DNA of 64,000 nucleotides from Prionace glauca (GCA_037974335.1 CM075729.1:107906515-107970514); one strand, 5' to 3'. Counted from the first letter of the stretch, positions 35,075-46,129 are shown. Notes: generated from the letters alone by a model not told the origin. Numbers and translations: made by a program.

Positions 35075-35530
35075 TTTAGAACAAAGAACAACACAGCACG
35101 GGAAACAGGCCCTTCGGCCCAACGAGCCCGCGCCGCCGTCCCATGGTCAGTGACCTATTCATGATTTTAGTCTATGCCTAATGTATGAGGATCAGGGAGG
35201 TCCAATATAGGGACAATTTGTTACCCAATCAATCAGCCTAAAAGCACATCTTTGGGATGTGGGAGGAAACCGGAGCACCCGGAGGAAACCCACGCAACCA
35301 CGGGGAGAACGCACAAACTCCCACGGACACAGGCCCAAATCCATGTGTCCGCACAGCAACAGAGATAGCCTCTGAGCTGTCATGATGCCCTCGAGATGGT
35401 CCAGTTTACGCACACCAACGACATGAAGCAGGAGGCAACTCCCGAAGCAATATCCAAGAGCAGCCCACCACAACCTGCCGCCCGCATGCCCCTTGCTGGA
35501 CTTAAATGCCTGTGGATAAAAATTTCATTA
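35075..35530 (-). mobile_element. SINE-like element with CR1-type tail
   Basis: Same as the 3' region of the element at 19,809-20,741: starts near 35,530, contains GTGGTTGCGTGGGTTTCCTC and CCAAAGATGTGC, ends with CGGGCTCGTTGGGCCGAAG and GTTCTTTGTTCT. No RT segment is attached here, so it behaves as an independent SINE. Confidence 0.75.
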
Positions 35531-35849
35531 TTATTCATTTATTGTATTTAATGTTTTCTGCACATTTCTGTTCATCCTGTTCTGTCCCACTAGTAGCTAC
35601 TACTATTGACAGGAGCTTGCTGTCTTGGTTTGTCAAGTCAGCAACTCCTCTGTGAAGTCTTTTACCCAACTACACCGAGGTGATCCTCCTTTTCTGCTGT
35701 CTCCCAATTTGCCCTCTTAAGGAGATAGTTGTAGCATTTCAGTTCAGAGGAAATGGCTGAAATGCTGATATTTTCTTTTCTGGGTTTCACTTCTTAAAAT
35801 TATTTTGCTTTTGCTATTTCAAGCACCCCTTCATTTGCCGAGTACAGAA

Positions 35850-36205
35850 TTGCGAGCGACCTGGATAGAGTGGATTGAAAGAGCTGATTTCCTTAGCCGA
35901 GAGGTCAGTAATTCGGGGCATAGATTTCAAATGGTTGGTCCAAAAGAGTTTAGAGGGAAAATTAGGACTTTTATTTTTACCCAAGGGGAAGTAGGGGGCC
36001 GGGACTGATTACCTGAATGTATTGAAGAAGCAAAAAACTCTCAACTCATTTAAAAGGTACCTCAAGTACCATAACCCATAGGGCTATGAACCAAATGCTG
36101 GGAAAGTGGTATCAGACTGGGTGGCTCATTTCTCAGCTGGCACAGACATGATGGGCCAAGTGGCCTCTTTCTGTGCTGTAAACATTCTATGATTTCATGA
36201 TTCAT
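35850..36205 (+). mobile_element. CR1-type LINE 3' end
   Basis: The plus strand keeps an ORF2 C-terminal likeness (GATTTCCTTAGCCGAGAGG, GTTTAGAGGGAAAATTAGG) and a tail ATGGGCCAAGTGGCCTC...CTGTAAACATTCTATGATTTC. 35,531-35,849 holds nothing I recognise. Confidence 0.65.
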
Positions 36206-36249
36206 TGCTTTTTTTGGTCTGTATGTGGAATTCTAAGCATACATCTTAG

Positions 36250-36840
36250 CATCCAAATTTAAAGGCCCCGATTTTCTTCCAAAGACCTTTATTTATTTTC
36301 CAGGTTTTTGATGCGTGCAAGAAAGTGGCTAGAATACAGCATCTATTGAATTTTTTTTCCTTGTGTTCTATTGTTGTTAGTGCATCATCTATCTTCACAA
36401 AATTATTTCTGGCTATCTCTATCCTTGTTCTGACTTTGACCTCACACATACCACCTTGTCATCATCTATTCTAAGTAGATAAACCTACCCACCTTTTCCA
36501 GTTTGATGCCATCCACTTAAGTATGATGTATTCCTTTTAACTATTGCTGCTTTTGTAATTTTGGTGTTCATCGAGAATCCAGATTCTAAAGGCCTGAGTT
36601 TTATTTACTCAATTATATTTTATGAAGCATCTTCTGATTCAGCAACTAGTGCCGTGTTGTTAGCTTACCCACAGGTTGATTGTGATCCTGCTTCCAAACT
36701 TTAGCCCTGGAAGTATATCTAACTCTTCTGTGGACAGATTGAATAATTTTGACAACAATACATAGTCTGGTTATAATCCTTTCTTCAGCTGAAACATATC
36801 CGATTGTCTACCTTCTAGGCTGCTGCTCGCTATTTGGTCC
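36250..36840 (-). mobile_element. RTE/BovB-like LINE remnant, RT C-terminal part
   Basis: The minus-strand frame 36,449-36,246 reads VRTRIEIARNNFVKI, then KTWKINKGLWKKIGAFKFGC, matching the RxRIxxAKxxFxKM and CETWTxxKxxxxRIxAFEMWC blocks of RTE-type reverse transcriptases. Its upstream portion lies at 38,690-39,260. A CR1 copy (36,990-38,465) was inserted between them. Confidence 0.6.
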
Positions 36841-36989
36841 TAATATGGCCTCAGAATAAAGCTCACTCACTACAAATTTCAGCAGCACATCTAATAGTTT
36901 GTGGTAATAAACATGTTTATTCTTTCACTATATGAACTATATGTTAATATTATTCTGTGATAAACCACAGGACTTACATGGGAATCCCT

Positions 36990-38465
36990 GTTTGGCCAGA
37001 TGGGATGTACCCCAGGATACTGTGGGAGGCCAGGGAAGTGATTGCAGAGCCCTTGGCGATGATCTTTGCGTCGTCAATGGAGACGGGAGAGGTTCCGGAA
37101 GATTGGAGGATTGCGGATGTAGTCCCTATTTTCAAGAAAGGGAACAGAGATAGCCCGGGAAATTACTGCCCGGTGAGTCTGACCTCAGTGGTTGGTAAGC
37201 TGATGGAGAGGCTTCTGAGGGACAAGATTTACGACCATTTGGAGAGGTTTGACATGATCAGGAATAGTCAGCATGGATTTGTCAAGGGCAGGTCGTGCCT
37301 TACGAGCCTAGTTGAGTTCTTCGATAATGTGACTGAACACATTGACGAAGGAAGTGCCGTGGACGTAGTGTACATGGACTTCAGCAAGGCTTTTGATAAG
37401 GTCCCCCATGCAAGACTTCTTGAGAAGGTGAGAGGGCATGGGATGCAAGGGCCTTTGGCCTTGTGAATCCAGAACTGGCTTGCCTGCAGAAGGCAGAGAG
37501 TGGTTGTGGATGGGTCTTTTTCGGAATGGAGGTCAGTCACCAGTGGGGTGCCCCAGGGATCTGTTCTGGGACCCTTGTTGTTTGTCATTTTCATAAATGA
37601 CCTGGATGAGGAAGTGGAGGGATGGGTTAGCAAGTTCGCTGATGACACGAAGGTCGGCGGTGTTGTGGATGGTCTGGAAGGATGTCAAAAGTTGCAGCAG
37701 GACATAGATAGGATGCAGGAATGGGCGGAGAAGTGGCAGATGGACTTCAACGCGGATAAATGTGTAGTAGTCCATTTCGGCAGAACCAACGGGATGAACG
37801 AGTACACTATTAAGGGCAGGGGTCTTAGTAGCGTTGAAGAGCAGAAGGATCTCGGGGTCCGGGTTCACAGGACTCTTAAATCGGCCTCGCAGGTGGAGGA
37901 GGTGGTCAAGAAGGCGTATGGTGTACTGGCCTTCATTAATCGAGGGATTGAGTTTAGGAGTCGGGAGGTAATGCTGCAACTTTACAGGAAGGCTGCAGAG
38001 GAGATTTACAAGGATGTTGCCTGGACTGGGAGGCATGCCTTATGAAGATAGGTTGAGGGAGCTGGGACTCTTTTCCCTGGAGAGGCGAAGGTTGAGAGGT
38101 GACCTGATAGAAGTTTATAAAATGTTGAGAGGAATAGATAGGGTGGACTCTCAGAGGCTATTTCCCCGGGTTGAAATGGTCGCTACGAGAGGACACAGAT
38201 TTAAGGTGCGGGGAGGGAAGTACAGAGGTGATGTTAGGGGTAAGTTTTTCACTCAGAGGGTAGTGAGTGATTGGAATCGGCTGCCGTCGTCGGTGGTGGA
38301 GGCGAACTCGCTGGGGTCTTTTAAAAGACTTCTGGATGAGTATATGGGGTTTAATGGGATTGGGGGTTATAGATAGGTCTATAGATTGGTGGGGTTGATG
38401 CGATCGGCGCAACTCGAGGGCCGAAGGGCCTGTTTGTGCTGTAATGTTCTATGTTCTATGTTCCA
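36990..38465 (+). mobile_element. CR1 LINE, 5'-truncated (family with ATGTTCTA tail), copy 2
   Basis: Nearly identical to the copy at 8,826-10,144 but about 210 bp longer at the 5' end (EVIAEPLAMIFASSMETGEV, VPIFKKGNRDSPGNY). The frame is broken by a TGA at about 37,464 where copy 1 has TGG, and by a deletion of about 85-95 bp near 37,988 that removes the RPHLEYCAQFWSPHYRKD block. Downstream, 38,014-38,376 is open to the end. The tail is (ATGTTCT)n. Confidence 0.9.
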
Positions 38466-38689
38466 GCTGGACTTATTTAATACGTGTTCCTGGGTGATTA
38501 TCAGGTGGAACTTATATCCCAAGCCCTTTATAAAGCAGGCCCCTGAATGGGTCCATTCCTCTAATTTCCCAGCTTGGACCTGTACTTGTTCACCACAGAC
38601 CTCGTGTTTTGCTTTATTTTTATTTTGTACAGTAAAACGCTGTTCTTTTACAACTGACTCCTGAGTTATTATGCATCTACTTTCAGATA

Positions 38690-39260
38690 TTTATTGAATA
38701 TTGTTCTTGGGATAAATATTTCCTCTTTTGAACCTACCCTGCTTTTCTCCTGTTATGATCTCCAAAGTAAATTTAACGGATACCTCATTAAGCTAACTGT
38801 TCTAAAATGATTGCACTCCATTTCTTTAGCTGTCTTTGGCAACAAATAATGCACATTTCATGCTTCCTGGAATATCGTGACCAAATTTCTGTTATTGCTT
38901 CTATTTTGGTTTCTCAAAGTGCTTTTAGACCTTCTGTTATTATGTCATCTATGCTCATGTTTTTCCTGTGGTCATCAATTTAAAAAGCATTCTTTTCTCT
39001 GATATCATAACATTTGGCTCAGCATTCACCTTTATATCTTGAGGAATGCCAAGATTTGGATCATCAGATCCTGTCCATCTTCTTTCTATTGAATTTGCAT
39101 CAAACAATGTTTTCCAATCTTTGCCTTTTATGGATGCACTATATGTTGCTATTTCTTTATTTCCGCCAGTCATAGATTTATCCTGAATAAAATCTTTTGC
39201 TTCTTTCTGGCCCCAGTACTCAGGACACATTATGCTATTTCTTTTTAGCCTCTCTAAATG
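38690..39260 (-). mobile_element. RTE/BovB-like LINE remnant, upstream part
   Basis: The minus-strand frame 39,230-38,955 contains KGKDWKTLFDANSIERRWTG, close to the KTLFD.NSI.RRWTEY stretch that precedes the RT of BovB/RTE LINEs. Later parts are out of frame. It is the 5' partner of 36,250-36,840. I do not regard this as a host gene. Confidence 0.5.
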
Positions 39261-39337
39261 AAGTACTTAGCACCCAGTGGTGTAGCTGGGGAGGGGGAGG
39301 GGGAGTTTTTTTTTTCAGAAGTGGCACCTTTTATACT

Positions 39338-39563
39338 CTGGAATTCTTTGCCCGTTGAAGTGGTGGAGGCTGCCTCGCTAAATATTTTTAAGAAACGGGT
39401 TGATGGGTTTTTGATAAGAGAAGGGATTAAGGGTTATGGGGAGAGGGCGGGAAGGTGGAGCTGAGACACGACAGATCAGCCATGATCTTATTGAATGGCG
39501 GGGCAGGCTCGAAGGGCCAGATGGCCTACTCCTGCTCCTATTTCTTATGTTCTTATGTTCTTA
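39338..39563 (+). mobile_element. CR1 LINE 3' fragment (young family)
   Basis: Only the last about 225 bp: the frame LPVEVVEAASLNIFKKRVDG, then the 3' UTR with TTGAATGGCGGGGCAGGCTC and the (TTCTTATG)n tail. Confidence 0.9.
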
Positions 39564-40004
39564 TACTCACTAACTCTCGCCCACACACAACCCCCTGACT
39601 GACAGGTCAATGAACCAATCCGGAGCACGTTTCCTCACCCACTAACTGACAAGTTTACAGAGGGGCTGGAACCTATATTGGTTGGGAAACATAAGGATTT
39701 GCTTCTTTGGCACACAGTCTTCTACACATTTACTAAAGAAGTCAGTTACTGTAATGGCATACTAGTTCCGGTGGTCGCTGAGTTATTAAATATTGATCGT
39801 CTACTGACTCAAAGCAGTTCTGAAGGAGATCATCCAATTACTCAGACCAAAATTGCAGGACTTAATTTATAAAATTTTCCTGCTTCACTTTTTGCTTGTG
39901 ACACGCGAGCAGGAGCCTAGCCTTGTGGTCTAATTTGCCGAAGTGTGGAAAGGCATTAGAGCAGTAGGCATGTTTCATATTTGTATAGCAGTGGTCCTGG
40001 ACTT
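39564..40004. repeat. Unclassified repeat shared with 6,960-7,250
   Basis: The shared blocks are given under 6,616-8,151; orientation is the same in both copies. No frame of interest on either strand. It directly precedes the U2-headed SINE units. Confidence 0.4.
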
Positions 40005-40535
40005 TTTTTGTTTTTATTCCAGTTCAGTCCAATCAAGTCTGATTCAGAGTCCCAACAAGTTGAGACATTCCCTATCCAAGCTGACAAAACAGGGCTTTCA
40101 CCTCCAGTCTTGGGCTTGATCTATATGATTCAAGCTGATTGGAGTAGGCATACCTCATCCGCCAAGGCTTGATCTCATTTGCATCTTAGCCAAAAGGCCG
40201 AGGTGCCGCTTTTAAAAATTGCTTCAAATGAAGATGAAATGTAACCTAACTTGCTCTTCAAGTTTTTTTTAATTTACCTTATTCCAATCCAATCAAGTCA
40301 AATTAAAGCCAATTCAGAGTCCCAACAAGTTGGGACATTCCCGATCCAAGCTGACAAGACAGGGCTCTCACCACCTGCCTTGGGCTTCATCTACATGATC
40401 CAAACTGATTGGAGTAGGTGTAGCTCCTCCTCCAAGGCTTGATCTTATTTGCATCTTAGCCAAAAGGCCGAGATGCCGCTTTAAAAAATTGCTTCAAATG
40501 AAGCTGAAATGTAACCTTATGACTTCAACCAAGTA
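40005..40535 (-). mobile_element. Tandem pair of SINE-like units with U2 snRNA-derived heads
   Basis: Two units of about 270 bp, read on the minus strand. Each has a linker GTTACATTTCA.CTTCATTTGA and AGCGGCA.C, then CTCGGCCTTTTGGCTAAGAT, which is U2 snRNA from about nt 8 to 27, then ATGCAAAT (an octamer motif, 40,177-40,184 and 40,447-40,454), a body with GTCAGCTTGGAT and CAACTTGTTGGGAC, and an A-rich end (TTAAAAAAAA or ATAAAAACAAAAAAA). The units are clearly related but diverged. A headless copy lies at 42,596-42,727 in the opposite orientation. It resembles the SINEU class described from crocodilians, but I know of no named shark family. Confidence 0.7.
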
Positions 40536-40543
40536 CAGCATGT

Positions 40544-40579
40544 CGATACTACACTCGATCTTAGCCAAAAGGCCGAGAA
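40544..40579 (-). pseudogene. U2 snRNA 5'-end fragment
   Basis: Minus-strand TTCTCGGCCTTTTGGCTAAG continuing ATCGAGTGTAGTATC matches human U2 from about nt 6 to 40 with one mismatch (ATCGAG for ATCAAG). After that U2 similarity stops, so the Sm site and later stems are absent. It sits at the 5' side of the two U2-headed SINE units and may be the most recently added head. Confidence 0.8.
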
Positions 40580-40583
40580 TGGG

Positions 40584-41875
40584 AAGTACGAGAGGAGGGG
40601 AAGTTGTGCTTTCGATTAGGGAAAACATCACGGCCGTACTGAGAACTGATATATCTGAGGGTTCGGCCACTGAGTCTATGAGGGTAGAACTAGGAAATAA
40701 GAAGGGGGAAATCACTTTGATAGGGTTTCCTATTGGCCCTTAAATAGTCAGCAGGAAATTGAAGAGCAAATATGTGAAGAGATTACAGATACTTCCAAGG
40801 AAAATAGAGTGGTAATAGTCAGACATTTTAACTTTCCCAACATTGACTGGGGCAGTCATAGTATTAAAGGGTTGGATGGAGATAAATTTGTTGAGTGTAT
40901 TCAGAAGGAATTTCTCATTCAGTGTGTGGATGACCCGACTAGAGATGGGGCAAAACATGATCTCCTCTTGGGAAATAAGGAAAGGCAGATGACAGAACTG
41001 GTGGTGAGGGATCACTTTGGGACCAGTGACCATAATTCTATTAGTTTTAAGATAGCTATGGAGAATGATAGATCTGCCCAAAAGTTAAAATTCTAAATTG
41101 TGGTAAAGCTAATTTTGGTGATATCAGGTAGGAACATTCAAAAGTTAATTGGGGAAATTTGTGGGAAGGCAAAGAGATGTCTCACAAGAGGGAGGCTTTC
41201 AGAATTGTGTTAACCAGAGTTCAGGGTAAACACATTCCTCCTGGAGTGAAGGGTAAGGCTGGGAGAAGTAGGGAATCCTGGATGACTCAGGATATTGAGG
41301 CCCTGGTCAAGAAGCAAAAAGAAGCACATGACATGCATTGGCAGCTGGAATCCCTTGAAGAGTATAGAGGTTGTAGGAATACAGTTAAAAGAGAAATCGG
41401 GAGGGCAAAAAAGCAGCACGAGATTGTTTTGGCAGGTAAGGCAAAGGAGAATCCAAAGAGCATTGACAAGTACGTAAAGGGCAAAAGAGTAACAAGGGAG
41501 AGAGTAGAATCTCTTAAGGGTCAACAAGAGATGGGTGAGAGCCTAAGTGAATATTTCACATCCATGTTTGCTGTTTAGAAAGGCATGGATGTTAGGGAAC
41601 CTGGGGAAATAAATAGTGATATCTTGAGGAGTGTATATATTACAGAGAAAGAGGTGCTGGAAATCTTAAAGCCCATCAAGGTAGATAAATCCCCAGGACT
41701 TGACAAAGTGCATCCTCGGACACTGTGGGAGGCTAGGGAAGAAATTGCAGGTCCCCAAATGTGGGCAGTTGGGATTAATTTAGGGTTTTAAAAAAAAGGG
41801 CAGCCTGGACAAGTTGGGCCGAAGGGCCTGTTTCCATGCTGTAAACCTCTATGACTCTATCAATGACTCTATATA
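40584..41875 (+). mobile_element. CR1-type LINE with internal deletion
   Basis: The plus strand encodes the end of the endonuclease: HFNFPNIDWGSHSIKG at about 40,824 (the D of the usual DFNFP is His) and FGTSDHNSISFK at about 41,020. The EN-RT linker follows, open at 41,159-41,578, then the start of the RT (VDKSPGLDKVHPRTLWEARE, 41,678-41,740). At about 41,757 it jumps to the 3' end (GGGCCGAAGGGCCTGTTTCC, ATGCTGTAAACCTCTATGAC). The RT core is therefore deleted. Confidence 0.75.
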
Positions 41876-41879
41876 CTGT

Positions 41880-42595
41880 TCATCAAGAAGGAACGAGAGT
41901 GTGCAGAATGTAGTGTTACAGTGATAGCTTGGGTGGAAAGAAAGATCAAGATAATGTCAGGTAGGTCCATTCAAGAGTTTGAATGGGAAAAGGGAAGAAG
42001 CTGTTCTTAAGTTGATTGGTATATGACCTCAGACTTTTGTGTCATTTTTGTGATGGGACAAGGTGAAAGAGAGAATGTTTGGGGTGCATGGAGTCCTTAA
42101 TTATTCTGGCTGCTTTTCTGAGTCAGCAGGAAGTGTAAGTAATATCAATTGGAGGGGGAAGTTTGCATGATGGACTGGGCTTCATTCACGACCCTTGGTC
42201 ATTTATTGTGGTCTTGGGCAGAGCAGGAACCAAACTAAGCTATGATACAACCAGAAATATGCTTTCTATGGTGCATCTTAGACGTTAGTGTCATAGAGGT
42301 TTATAGCATGGAAACAGGCCCTTCGGCCCATCTTGTCCATGCCACCCTTTTTTAAACACTAGACTAGTCCCAGTTGCTTGCTTTTGGCCAAATCCCTCTA
42401 TACCCAGTTGTGAGAGTTGTAGCAGACATGACAAATTTCCTTAGGCTCCTGAGAAACTAGAGGCATTGGTGAACGTTCTTATCTGTAGCATCCACATGGA
42501 GGGACCAGGACAGGTTGTTGGTGATCTGGACACCTAGAAACTTGAAGCTCTCGGCCTTTTCTACTTCATCTCCATTGATGGGGATATGGGGCACA
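41880..42595 (-). mobile_element. L2/Rex1-like LINE remnant
   Basis: The minus-strand frame 42,600-42,457 reads INGDEVEKAESFKFLGVQIT and NNLSWSLHVDATDKN, the RT C-terminal block of L2/Rex1-type LINEs. The plus strand of the rest (GAGAGTGTGCAGAATGTAGTG, in parts; GCTGCTTTTCTGAGTCAGCAG) matches the LINE in both palindrome arms. A minus-strand CR1-type tail (complement of GGGCCGAAGGGCCTGTTTCC) interrupts it at about 42,290-42,413. Confidence 0.6.
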
Positions 42596-42727
42596 ACTTG
42601 CAGAGGAGACAAACCCAAGACAGGAAGCGGCCAGCCTGTCTTGTCAGCTTGGATCTGAAATGTCTCCCTTTTTGAGACTTTGAATTGGACTTTACTTGGA
42701 TTGAACTGGGTATAAACCAAAAAAAAT
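42596..42727 (+). mobile_element. Headless copy of the U2-type SINE body
   Basis: Plus strand: CCTGTCTTGTCAGCTTGGAT, AATTGGACTTTACTTGGATT and a terminal AAAAAAAA at 42,719-42,726 match the body and A-rich end of the 40.0-40.5 kb units. It is 5'-truncated and in the opposite orientation, which shows that the sequence moves as a retroposon. Confidence 0.6.
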
Positions 42728-42769
42728 GAACTTGTTGGGCACATTGAAATTGATGTTGTGGGCATTACA

Positions 42770-45470
42770 GTGACATCACTGCAAGAGGATCAGGGTTGGG
42801 AACTAAATATCCAAGGATATGTGTCCTATTAAAGACAGGCAGATGGGCAAAGGGGAGAGGCTGCATTGTTAGAAAGGAATGAAGTTAAATCGATAGCAAG
42901 AAGTGATATAGGATCAGAACACATAGAATCTCTGTGGGTGGAGTTAACAAATCGCAAATGTAAAAAGGGATGGGTGTTATGTACAGCACCCTTAACAGTA
43001 ATTAGGCTATGGAACAGAAAATAAATCAGGAGATAAAAAAGGCACATAAAAAAGGCAATATTACAATAATTATGAGGGACTTCAATATGCAGGTGGACTA
43101 GGAAAATCAGGTAGGTAATGGATCCCAAAAAAAGGAATTTGTGGAATGTCTAAGAAATGGTTTTCTGGAACAGCTTGTGACAGAGCCTACAATTCTGGAT
43201 TAGGTGATATGTAATGAGGCAGACTTGATCAGAGAACTTAAGATGAATGAACCCTTAAGGAGCTGTGACCACAATATGATAGAATTTACCCTGAGTTTGA
43301 GAGGGAGAAGCTGGAGTCAGGTGTAATGGAATGGCAATGAAATAAAGATAACAACAAAGAAATAAGGGAGAAGCTGGACAGAGTTCATTGGAAATGGAGC
43401 CCACCAGGGAAGATAGTGGAACAGCAATAGCAAGAGTTTTTGGGGATTATTCAGGATACACAACAGCAATTCATCCCAAGGACGGGGAAACATGCTAAGG
43501 GGAGGATGAGGCATCCATGGCTGATGAGGGAAGCGAAGGATAGCATAAAAGCAAAACAAAAAACATACAAAGTGGTGAGGCTTAGTGGGAAGCCAGAGGA
43601 TTGGGAAGCCTTTAAAAGTGAGCAGAGAACATCTAAAAAAGGGGGAGAAGATGAAATATGAGTGTAAGCTAAGTCATAATATAAAAGAAGATAAGAAGAG
43701 TTTTTTTCAATATATTGAAGGTAAGAGAGAGGCAAAAATGTACATTGGACAACTGGAAAATTACATAGGAGAAGTAATAATAGGAAACAAAGAAATGGCA
43801 GATGAACTGACTAGTTACTTTGCATCAGTCTTCACGGTGGAAGATACCAGTGGGAAGCCAGAGGTTCACAAGAATCAGGGGCGTAGGTGAGTGTAGTGGC
43901 TATCACAAAGGAGAAGGTTCTGGGGAAACTGAAAGGTCTGAAGGTGGATAAATCATTTGGACTGGATGGAAATTGTAGAGGCATTGGTGGTGGTCTTTCA
44001 GGAATCACTGGAGGCAGGGAGGGTTCCAGAGGACTGGAAAATAGCTAATGTAACACCACTATTTAAGAAGGGAGAGAGGCAGCAGATAGGAAATTATGGA
44101 CCAGTTAGCCTGACTTCGGTCACAGGCAAGATTTTAGAGTCTATTATTAAAGATGAGATTGCAGAATACTTGTACGTGCATGATAAAATAGGACTGAACC
44201 AGTATGGTTTCGTCAAGGGATAGTCATGTCTGAAATATCTGTTCTACGTCTTTGAGGAGGTAACAAGGAAGCTGGATAAAGGAGAATCAGCAGACGTGAT
44301 TTATTTAGATCTCCACAAGGCCCTTGACAAGGTACCACATAGGAGACTGTTAAATAAGTTAAGAGCCCCTGCTGTTAGGGGGAAGATCCTGGCATGGATG
44401 GAGGATTGGCTGACTGGCAGGAGGCAGGCAATGGAGATGGAAAAGTCTTTTTCAGGATGGCAGGTGGTGACTAGTGGTGTGCCTCAGGAGTCAGTGTTGA
44501 GACCACAACATTTCACAATATACATTAACAGTTTGGAAGAAGGAACTGAAGGCATTGTTGCTAAGTTTGCAGCTGATACAAACATATGAGAGGGACAGGT
44601 AGTATTAAGGAAGCAGGGGAGCTGCAGAAGAACTTGGACAGATTAGAGAGTGGGCAAAGAAGTGGCAGATGGAATACAATGTGAGAAGTGTACACTTTAG
44701 AAGGAGGATTGGAGGCATAGACTATTTTCTAAATGGGAAAATGCTTAGGAAATCAGAACCACAAAGGGACTTGGGAATCCTTGTTCAAGACTCTCTTAAG
44801 GTTCAGTCAGAAGTTAGGAAGGCAAATAGAATGCTAGCATTCATGTCAAGAGGGCTAGAATACAAGAGCATGGATGGACTTTTGAGACTCTATAAGCCTT
44901 AGGTCAAATCCCATTGGGAGTATTGTGAGCAGTTTTGGGGCCTGTATCTAAGGGAGGATGTGCTGGTCTTGGAAAGGCTCCTGAGAAGGTTCTCAAGAAT
45001 GATCCCTGAAATCAAGAGCTTGTTGTATGAGGAACAGTTCAGGACTCTGGGTCTGTACTCATTGGAGTTTAGTAGGATGAGGTGGGATCTTTTTGAGACT
45101 GACAGGATACTGCGAGGCCTGGAAAGAGTGATTGTGGAGAGGATGTTTCTATTAGTAGGAAAAACTAGAACCAGATGGCAGAACCTTAGACTAAAGGGAT
45201 GATCCTTTAAAATAGAGATGAGGAGGAAATCCTTCAGCCAAAGGGTGATGAATCCACGGAACTCTTTGCTGCAGAAGGCTGTGGAGGCCAGGTCATTGTG
45301 TGTCTTTAAGCTAGAGATGGATAGATTCTTGATTAATAAAGGGGATCAGGAGCAATGGGGAAAGGGCGCAGGAATGGGGATGAGGAAAGTGTCAGTTATG
45401 ATTGAGTGGCGGAGCAGAGTCGATGAAAAAACCAAGTGGCCTAATTGTGCTCCTATGTCTAATGAACTTA
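42770..45470 (+). mobile_element. CR1-type LINE, nearly full ORF2 length but decayed
   Basis: Endonuclease remnant (42,770-43,320), linker 43,440-43,890, then RT: EALVVVFQESLEAGRVPEDW at about 43,970, VIYLDLHKALDKVPH at about 44,293, SGVPQESVLRPQHFTIYINS at about 44,472 and KFAADTN at about 44,565, where ADDT has become AADT. C-terminal blocks run to about 45,440. At least eight separate frames cover it. 45,094-45,240 is repeated near the window's right end at 63,719-63,868. Confidence 0.75.
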
Positions 45471-45471
45471 C

Positions 45472-45732
45472 GCAGCAAGAAGTATCACAACACCAGGTTG
45501 AAGTCCAACAGGTTTATTTGGTAATAGACACCACTAGTTTTCAGGGTTTGCCCCTTCGTCATGTGAGTGGGAGGTGAGTGAGTGGGAGTTCCCACTCACT
45601 CAAGGGGGGCAAACCCCAAAAGCTCGTGGCATTTACTACCAAATAAACCTGTTGGACTTTAACCTGGTGTTGTGAGACTTTTTACTGTGTTTATCCCAGT
45701 CCAACGCCAGCATCTTCACATTATGGTCTTAT
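45472..45732. repeat. Foldback element at outer end of the left palindrome arm
   Basis: Inverted ends: CACAACACCAGGTTGAAGTC with CAGGTTTATTTGGTA on the left; TACCAAATAAACCTG and GACTTTAACCTGGTGTTGTG on the right. The interior holds a smaller mirror, GTTTGCCCC...GGGGCAAAC. It is followed by CCCAGTCCAACGCCAGCATC, as in the other two copies. Confidence 0.8.
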
Positions 45733-45749
45733 GGTCATTTTTCATTCTC

Positions 45750-45940
45750 AATGACCTCTCAGATCTCCTCTGCTTGTGTGCTAGCATTCAGCAGGCACAG
45801 GATGATGATGTATCATTTCGCTATCATGAGCTGGAGACACTTAGAGAAGGAAATGCTATTTACCTTTTTCAAGAAATTCATTCCTTTTCAAGAAACAAAT
45901 GATTCCCCTGGCTGCTTCTAAGATGACATTTGGCTCTTAA
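45750..45940 (+). repeat. Diverged copy of the U1 gene 3' flank
   Basis: Matches 50,230-50,370, just downstream of the left U1 gene and in the same direction: GCTTGTGTGCTAGC.TTCAG, AGAAACAAATGAT.C and TCTAA.ATGAC.T.TGGC are shared. The U1 coding part that should precede it is replaced by the foldback element. The mirror copy in the right arm is at about 63,433-63,623. Confidence 0.6.
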
Positions 45941-46129
45941 AAACACCACGTCAGACTCCTATTTACAGAATAGATCTCAGCCTTTAATACCATTATTACT
46001 ACGAGACTCAACTCCAAACTTTGTGGCCGTGGACTCAGCTCTTCCCTCTGCGACTGGACCCAAGACTTCCAAAGCCACATATCGCAGTCAGTAAAGATAG
46101 GCAATAACACTGATCATCATTTTTTTTTC

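Noticed and set aside
38955-39230. A possible small host gene of 91 codons
   Set aside because: The KTLFDANSIERRW stretch and its position fit an RTE/BovB LINE remnant.
40544-40579. A functional U2 snRNA gene
   Set aside because: Only the first 35-40 nt match; the branch-point-pairing region is incomplete and the Sm site, promoter and 3' box are absent.
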